Assembly: GCF_030766935.1 (NCBI RefSeq)
Contig: NZ_JASERL010000009.1
Span: 186,001-250,000, forward strand
Direction: 5' to 3'
Length of the DNA stretch: 64,000 bases
Source of the DNA: Streptomyces sp. KL109B
GTDB taxonomy: Bacteria > Actinomycetota > Actinomycetes > Streptomycetales > Streptomycetaceae
Shown here: positions 59,771 to 64,000 of the stretch, piece after piece
Position numbering within the stretch: the stretch's first letter is position 1
How the letters are laid out: every line of letters begins with the position of its first letter
The notes under the pieces: generated by a model
Seen by the model: the letters and a program-made list of their open reading frames with translations, nothing else
The model's database searches: none
What the model was told of the DNA's origin: nothing
Made by a program: the position numbers and the translations under genes

Positions 59771-61156
59771 ATGAGTACCAGCGTCACTCCCGACGCCACG
59801 GGGCAGGACATCGCGGCGCGCCTCGAACGGTTGCCCATGTCCCGCTGGCAGATCACCGTGCGCCTCGCCATCGGTGTGGTCACCTTCTTCGAAGCCTTCG
59901 ACCAGCTGCTGATCGCCTACACGCTGCCCGTCATCACCAAGGAGTGGGACATCTCCGCGGCGGGCACCACGCTCACCCTCACCATCGGCTCGATCGGCAT
60001 GCTGCTCGGCGCCTACGTCTCCGGGTGGGCCGCCGACCGGGTCGGCCGGGTCAAGGTCATCTCGATCTGTGTCGCCCTCACCGCCCTGTGCAGTCTGCTG
60101 ATGGCCGGCTGCACCTCGCTGCTGCCGTTCCTCGTCCTCCGGTTCGTGCAGGGACTCGCCATCGGGGGCGAGGTGCCGACCGCCGCCGCCTACATCAGCG
60201 AGATCAGCCGGGCACACCGTCGTGGCCGCTTCGTCCTCTTCTACGAGATCGTCTTCCCGGCCGGACTCGCGGCCGGCGCGCTGCTCGCCGCCTGGGTCAT
60301 CCCGCACTGGGGCTGGCGCGCGCTCTACCTGTTCGCCGCCGTCCCCGGCCTGGCCGCCGTGCTCCTCCAGCGCCGCATCCCGGAGTCGCCCCGCTGGCTG
60401 GCATCCCGCGGACACCACGAAAAGGCGCGCGCGGCAATGGACTTCATCGAGAAACAGGTGCGCCGCGCCACCGGCAGGGAACTGCCCGAACCGACCGTGC
60501 GGGAAGCCCTGCCGGCCGCCGCTCCTGCCCCCGCCCGCGGCACACTGCGGGACCTGTTCACCGGCCGCTACCGCCGCCGCACACTGGTCATCTGGACGAT
60601 CTGGTTCGTCGGCTACCTCGCCAACTACGGCATCACGTCCTGGCTGCCCACCATCTACAAGGGCGTCTACGACATGTCGCTGAGCTCCGCGCTCTGGTAC
60701 AGCACCATGGCCTCGGTCGCCGGACTCGTCGGCTGCGTCCTCGCCGCGCTCCTGGTGGACCGGGTCGGCCGGCGCGGGATCGTCGTGGGCGGCCTCGGCG
60801 GGACGACCGCGATGCTCGTCGTCCTGGCCGTGCTCGGCGCCGGAGCGCCCTGGCAGCTGGCGGTGTGGTCCTCGCTGGCGGCGATGTTCAACTTCGCGGT
60901 CAACATCAGCCTCTACCTGTACACACCCGAGCTCTACCCGACCCGTGCCCGCGCCCTCGGCTGCAGCATGGGCGGCGTCATGAACCGCCTGGGGCTGATC
61001 GTCGGCCCGCTGCTCGTGGGCCTGGTCTACGGCGGCGGCACCCAGCTGTCGGCGGTCTTCCTCCTGCTCTCCGTCTTCACCCTCGCCGGCGCCGTGGTGG
61101 CCGGTCTCTTCGCCGAGGAGACGACCGGCCGCACCCTGGAGGAGGTCTCACCATGA
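59771..61156 (+). CDS. MFS aromatic-acid:proton symporter
   Basis: 461 residues, 12 helices. RLAIGVVTFFEAFDQLLIAY has the Asp in helix 1 essential in the AAHS family (PcaK, BenK); GAYVSGWAADRVGRVKVISI is the loop 2-3 motif; ISEISRAHRRGRFVLFYEIV and LYTPELYPTRARALGCSMGG are typical. It probably imports the aromatic substrate of the monooxygenase encoded two genes on. AGGAGGG precedes ATG 59771; its stop overlaps the MBL gene (ATGA). Confidence 0.9.
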   Translation: MSTSVTPDATGQDIAARLERLPMSRWQITVRLAIGVVTFFEAFDQLLIAYTLPVITKEWDISAAGTTLTLTIGSIGMLLGAYVSGWAADRVGRVKVISICVALTALCSLLMAGCTSLLPFLVLRFVQGLAIGGEVPTAAAYISEISRAHRRGRFVLFYEIVFPAGLAAGALLAAWVIPHWGWRALYLFAAVPGLAAVLLQRRIPESPRWLASRGHHEKARAAMDFIEKQVRRATGRELPEPTVREALPAAAPAPARGTLRDLFTGRYRRRTLVIWTIWFVGYLANYGITSWLPTIYKGVYDMSLSSALWYSTMASVAGLVGCVLAALLVDRVGRRGIVVGGLGGTTAMLVVLAVLGAGAPWQLAVWSSLAAMFNFAVNISLYLYTPELYPTRARALGCSMGGVMNRLGLIVGPLLVGLVYGGGTQLSAVFLLLSVFTLAGAVVAGLFAEETTGRTLEEVSP

Positions 61157-62223
61157 GCGACCCGCGGCACGAGAAGCGGACGGCCGCGAACCTGTGCACC
61201 TGCGACGGCGCCACCCCGGCCCCCGCCTCCCCGGCCTCCGCCTCCCCGAACCTCGCCGTCCCGCCCGACGCGGTCCACGTGACCGGCGACGCCCGGCCGG
61301 ACGGTTCGACCGCGCTGAGCGTCATCCTGCTCGGCACCGGCGCCGGGCCCTACCCGGCGCCCGGTCGACAGGGCGCGTCCACCGCGGTCGTCGTCGGCGA
61401 CCGCACGTACCTCGTGGACGCCGGATACGGCGCGCTGCGCAAATACGCGCAGGCCGGACTGCGCCTCAGCGACCTGCGCGCGGTCTTCCTCACCCATCTG
61501 CACTCCGACCACACCGCCGACCTCTTCAACCTGTTCCTCCTCGGCTGGGGCCCGGCCAACCACGGCGTGAACCAGCCGGTCCACATCGCGGGTCCCGGCC
61601 CCGACCGCACCCTGCCCGAGCACCCGCAACCCGGCACCGAGGGCCTGCTCACCCACCTCCTCGCCGCCTTCGGCCAGGACGCCGCCGTACGCATGCGCAC
61701 CAGTGCGCGCACCCCGCTGACGGACCTCGTCCGGCCCCACGACCTGGTCTCCCCGCCACCCGGCAAGGACCTGCTCGTGTACGAGGACGACCGGGTACGG
61801 GTCACCGCCCGCGAGGTCCCGCACCCACCGCTGCACCAGAGTTTCGGCTACCGATTCGAGACCGAGGAGGGCGTCGTCGCCTTCTCCGGCGACACCGCGT
61901 ACAGCGACAGCGTCGGCGAACTCGCCGCGGGCGCCGACCTGTTGGTCCACGAGACCATGGAGCCCGACTTCTACCGCGGCCTCGGCTACTCCGACCGCCT
62001 CCTCGACTTCCTCAGCGCCTCCCACACCGCGCCCGGTGACGTCGGCAGGCTCGCCGCCGCGGCCGGAGCGCGCCGCGTCGCCCTCAGCCACATCGGCCCA
62101 CCGGACCCGCGCGAGGTCGGTGACGAGGACTGGACCCGCAAGGTGGCCGCCACCTACACCGGCCCTGTCGTCGTCGGGCACGACCTGACCCGCCTCGTTC
62201 CCGCTCGCCGCACGACCTCCTGA
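61153..62223 (+). CDS. metallo-beta-lactamase-fold hydrolase (RNase Z-like subgroup)
   Basis: 356 residues. The metal site is FLTHLHSDHTADLFNLF (HxHxDH), with further ligands in FSGDTAYSDS (Asp) and LSHIGPP (His). LLGTGAGPYPAPGRQGASTA is the entry strand and loop of the RNase Z/PhnP/arylsulfatase-like group. An N-terminal Cys-rich tail (NLCTCDGATP) precedes it. Coupled to the MFS gene. As part of an aromatic degradation operon it may open a ring or hydrolyse an amide or ester; that is inferred. Confidence 0.85.
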   Translation: MSDPRHEKRTAANLCTCDGATPAPASPASASPNLAVPPDAVHVTGDARPDGSTALSVILLGTGAGPYPAPGRQGASTAVVVGDRTYLVDAGYGALRKYAQAGLRLSDLRAVFLTHLHSDHTADLFNLFLLGWGPANHGVNQPVHIAGPGPDRTLPEHPQPGTEGLLTHLLAAFGQDAAVRMRTSARTPLTDLVRPHDLVSPPPGKDLLVYEDDRVRVTAREVPHPPLHQSFGYRFETEEGVVAFSGDTAYSDSVGELAAGADLLVHETMEPDFYRGLGYSDRLLDFLSASHTAPGDVGRLAAAAGARRVALSHIGPPDPREVGDEDWTRKVAATYTGPVVVGHDLTRLVPARRTTS

Positions 62224-62261
62224 CCAACCCTTCCCCCCCGAGTTCCACGGAGAACCGCACC

Positions 62262-63425
62262 ATGCACGAGAACAAGCAGCAGCACCACCGCGCGACTCGC
62301 GAGACACCCACCGTCGGCATCGTGGGCGGCGGTGTCGGCGGGCTGGCCGCCGCGATCGCCCTGCGCCAAGTCGGCCTGGAGGCAGTCGTCTTCGAACAGA
62401 CGGCACACTTCGGCCGCGTCGGCGCCGACATCAACCTCACGCCCAACGCGGTCAAGGCCCTCGACGGCCTGGGCATCGGCGACACACTACGACGCACGGC
62501 GGCCCGCCCCACCCGCCGTCTCAGCCGGACCTGGGACACCGGCGAGGAGACCTCCCGTATCGAAATGGGTGAGGAAGCCCTGACCCGGTACGGGTCACCG
62601 CAACTCACCATGCACCGCGCCGACTTGCTCGCCGCGCTGGAGGAGGCGCTGCCGTCCGGCGCCGTCCGCTTCGGCAGCCGCCTCACCCACACCACCGAGC
62701 ACGCCGACGGTGTCACCGCGACGTTCGAGGACGGCACCGAGACGGACGTCGACATCCTGGTCGGCGCCGACGGCATCCACTCCGTCGTACGCACCGCCCT
62801 GTTCGGCCCGGAGAGCCCGCACTTCACCGGCGTCGTCGCCTACCGCTCCGTGGTCCCCGCGGGCCGCCTCGACCTCCCCGGCCTGGACGCCTTCACCAAG
62901 TGGTGGGGGCCCGACCCGGCCACCCAGCTGGTCACCTTCCCCCTCAACCGGGGCCGGGACCTGTTCGTCTTCGCGACCACCGCCCAGGAGAGCTGGCAGC
63001 ACGAGTCCTGGACCACCCCGGGCGACGCCGCCGAACTCCGTTCCCACTACCGGGACTTCCACCCCGAGGCGCGCGCCGTCCTCGACGCCTGCGACGAGGT
63101 CCTCAAGTCCGCCCTGTACGTCCGCGACCCCCTGCCCTCGTGGTCCTCGGGCCGCCGCACCCTGCTCGGCGACGCCTGCCACCCGATGACACCCTTCATG
63201 GCCCAGGGCGCCGCCATGGCCATCGAGGACGCCGTCGTCCTCGCCCGCGCCCTGGCCGGCGCCGACCCCCGCTGCCCCGAACCGGCCCTGAAGTCGTACG
63301 AGACCACCCGCCAGGAGCGCACCGCCCGCGTCCAACTCGGCTCCCGCGGCAACGACTGGCTGCGCACCTCGGGCAACGGCGAGTGGGTGTACGGATACGA
63401 CGCCTGGACGGTGCCCCTGGGCTGA
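62262..63425 (+). CDS. 6-hydroxynicotinate 3-monooxygenase-like FAD monooxygenase
   Basis: 387 residues, group A flavoprotein hydroxylase. VGIVGGGVGGLAAAIALRQV is the FAD motif, LVGADGIHSVVR the DG motif and LLGDACHPMTPFMAQGAAMA the GD motif. The last matches NicC of Pseudomonas putida ([22 protein letters not shown]), as do FGRVGADINLTPNAVKALDG and the C-terminal WVYGYD. It probably performs decarboxylative hydroxylation of a hydroxy-heteroaromatic or salicylate-like acid. RBS CGGAG about 14 bases before ATG 62262. Last intact gene of the MarR-controlled locus. Confidence 0.85.
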   Translation: MHENKQQHHRATRETPTVGIVGGGVGGLAAAIALRQVGLEAVVFEQTAHFGRVGADINLTPNAVKALDGLGIGDTLRRTAARPTRRLSRTWDTGEETSRIEMGEEALTRYGSPQLTMHRADLLAALEEALPSGAVRFGSRLTHTTEHADGVTATFEDGTETDVDILVGADGIHSVVRTALFGPESPHFTGVVAYRSVVPAGRLDLPGLDAFTKWWGPDPATQLVTFPLNRGRDLFVFATTAQESWQHESWTTPGDAAELRSHYRDFHPEARAVLDACDEVLKSALYVRDPLPSWSSGRRTLLGDACHPMTPFMAQGAAMAIEDAVVLARALAGADPRCPEPALKSYETTRQERTARVQLGSRGNDWLRTSGNGEWVYGYDAWTVPLG

Positions 63426-63434
63426 GGCCGCCGG

Positions 63435-63600
63435 TCAGCGGCCCGCGTGCCTCCTGAGGTACCGGCCGACCACCTCGTTGAACTCCTCGGCGCGTTCGAC
63501 CTGGGATCAGTGCCCGCACCGGCTGAAGAAGTGCGCGTCGGCGTTCGGGATCCCGGTGACGGACATCGGCATCCAGTACCCGCACGGCCCGTTCGAGACC
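63435..63600 (-). pseudogene. C-terminal remnant of a meta-cleavage-product-type alpha/beta hydrolase with Trp-to-stop change
   Basis: Minus-strand reading gives ADAHFFSRCGH-stop-SQVERAEEFNEVVGRYLR. The segment FSRCGHW(A/S)Q followed by EFN is the catalytic His region of BphD/HsaD/MhpC hydrolases, so the in-frame TGA (near 63507-63509) replaces the conserved Trp codon TGG. Upstream the frame degrades (NGPCGYWMPMSVTGIPN). The nucleophile and acid regions are missing, so the gene is dead. It lies between the monooxygenase and an MmgE/PrpD fragment. Confidence 0.65.
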
Positions 63601-63619
63601 GTCGTTCGTGCCGTAGCCC

Positions 63620-64000
63620 TTACCCGCATGATCGACAGGATGCGGGGGGCGGGGTGGTGTCCAGGGACAGGCAGCGCTCCACCCACCGGTCGGTGTCGGC
63701 GCGGGTGGCGTACGTGGATGTCTGGCGACGGAACTTCGCCACCACGGTGTCCGTGAGGTCCGCGACGGAGGGTGTCCGGTGGGTGTCGAGGGCCTCGTAC
63801 GTGACCGGGTCACCGCCGTCGGTGAACTCGACGGTGACGCTGGCTCCCCAGCGGCCCGGCAGGTGGGCGTCGAGCGCGGGGTCGTGCCTCACCAGCACCT
63901 CGGGAGCGTCCGGCGGCAGCGGCCCACGGAAGAAGCCGACGTCCGTCGCCGCCCCGCCGAGCCAGGCCGCGACGGCGAAGGTGGCACTGGCCGCCGCCTC
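63620..64000 (-). CDS. MmgE/PrpD-family protein, C-terminal part
   Basis: Partial: 126 residues enter from the right edge. ATFAVAAWLGGAATD, VLVRHDPALDAHLPGRWGAS and VTVEFTDGGD followed by VVAKFRRQ fit the C-terminal domain of the MmgE/PrpD (2-methylcitrate dehydratase, iminodisuccinate epimerase) family. The last dozen residues (DTTPPPASCRSCG) look out of frame with the family's usual ending, so the 3' end may be truncated by the deletion that also removed the front of the neighbouring hydrolase. Confidence 0.65.
   Translation of the reverse strand, partial: EAAASATFAVAAWLGGAATDVGFFRGPLPPDAPEVLVRHDPALDAHLPGRWGASVTVEFTDGGDPVTYEALDTHRTPSVADLTDTVVAKFRRQTSTYATRADTDRWVERCLSLDTTPPPASCRSCG

Noticed and set aside
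1..64000. CRISPR array, insertion sequence, phage attachment site or tRNA gene
   Set aside because: I looked for regularly spaced repeats, transposase or integrase motifs, terminal inverted repeats and tRNA-like folds and found none. The tandem repeats present have no spacers.

Overview
The window is chromosomal DNA of a high-GC actinomycete, almost certainly a Streptomyces: strong third-position GC, frequent GTG/TTG starts, ATGA/GTGA/TGATG stop-start overlaps, twin-arginine and lipoprotein exports, and typical families (HxlR, ROK, NB-ARC/WD40, CBM20 amylase). I see no rRNA, tRNA, CRISPR array, insertion sequence or phage module. The mix of accessory catabolic operons and several decaying genes suggests a variable chromosome arm rather than the conserved core.

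Layout. 1-559: start of an MFS permease (partial). 797-11179: a penicillin G acylase followed by a phenylacetate (PAA) block: paaK-paaI on the minus strand and, divergently, paaN - a shrunken crotonase remnant - paaABCDE. The acylase releases phenylacetate, PaaK activates it, PaaABCDE epoxidises the ring and PaaN is an aldehyde dehydrogenase; later beta-oxidation steps are absent here. A PaaR-like palindrome lies in the divergent promoter and a near copy lies before the acylase. 11200-11714: catalase and Ig-like-domain debris. 11796-13328: secreted hydrolase. 13427-20713: a sugar-acid type operon (alcohol dehydrogenase, ABC transporter without ATPase, enolase-superfamily dehydratase, GntR regulator, DUF2804). 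20780-25470: M64 peptidase, alpha-amylase, CDGSH protein, acetyltransferase. 25622-26271: remnants of an amidohydrolase and an amino-acid permease. 26318-32307: glycosyltransferase, NmrA/TetR divergent pair, MFS exporter, AraC regulator with a small secreted protein.

32365-39648: sugar-catabolic locus (GPH-like permease, two xylose-isomerase-like TIM barrels, two Gfo/Idh/MocA dehydrogenases and a ROK regulator). 39776-43658: a two-helix membrane protein followed by a STAND NTPase (NB-ARC plus 13 WD40 repeats), looking like a conflict or defence unit. 43709-49693: an atypical LuxR response regulator lacking phosphorylation residues, a SipW/TasA-like export cassette (two putative SipW substrates, a surface-anchored protein, a SipW-type signal peptidase), and a duplicated-domain lipoprotein. 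49866-50540: a second small secreted protein with a broken AraC gene. 50594-54239: HxlR/RidA, a Tat-exported glycosidase-like protein, and an NAD(P)-binding protein with a divergent HxlR. 54248-57596: FAD oxidoreductase - membrane protein - TetR operon with an operator at its head. 57754-58884: MetE-like protein. 59096-64000: a MarR-controlled aromatic catabolic locus (aromatic-acid MFS, MBL-fold hydrolase, 6-hydroxynicotinate-monooxygenase-like enzyme) flanked by a nonsense-mutated hydrolase remnant and the end of an MmgE/PrpD gene.

Two patterns cut across the window. Short perfect tandem repeats sit at or just beyond stop codons at several places, and at least five genes are broken or internally deleted. 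Functions are inferred from recognisable sequence motifs only; no database search was run.
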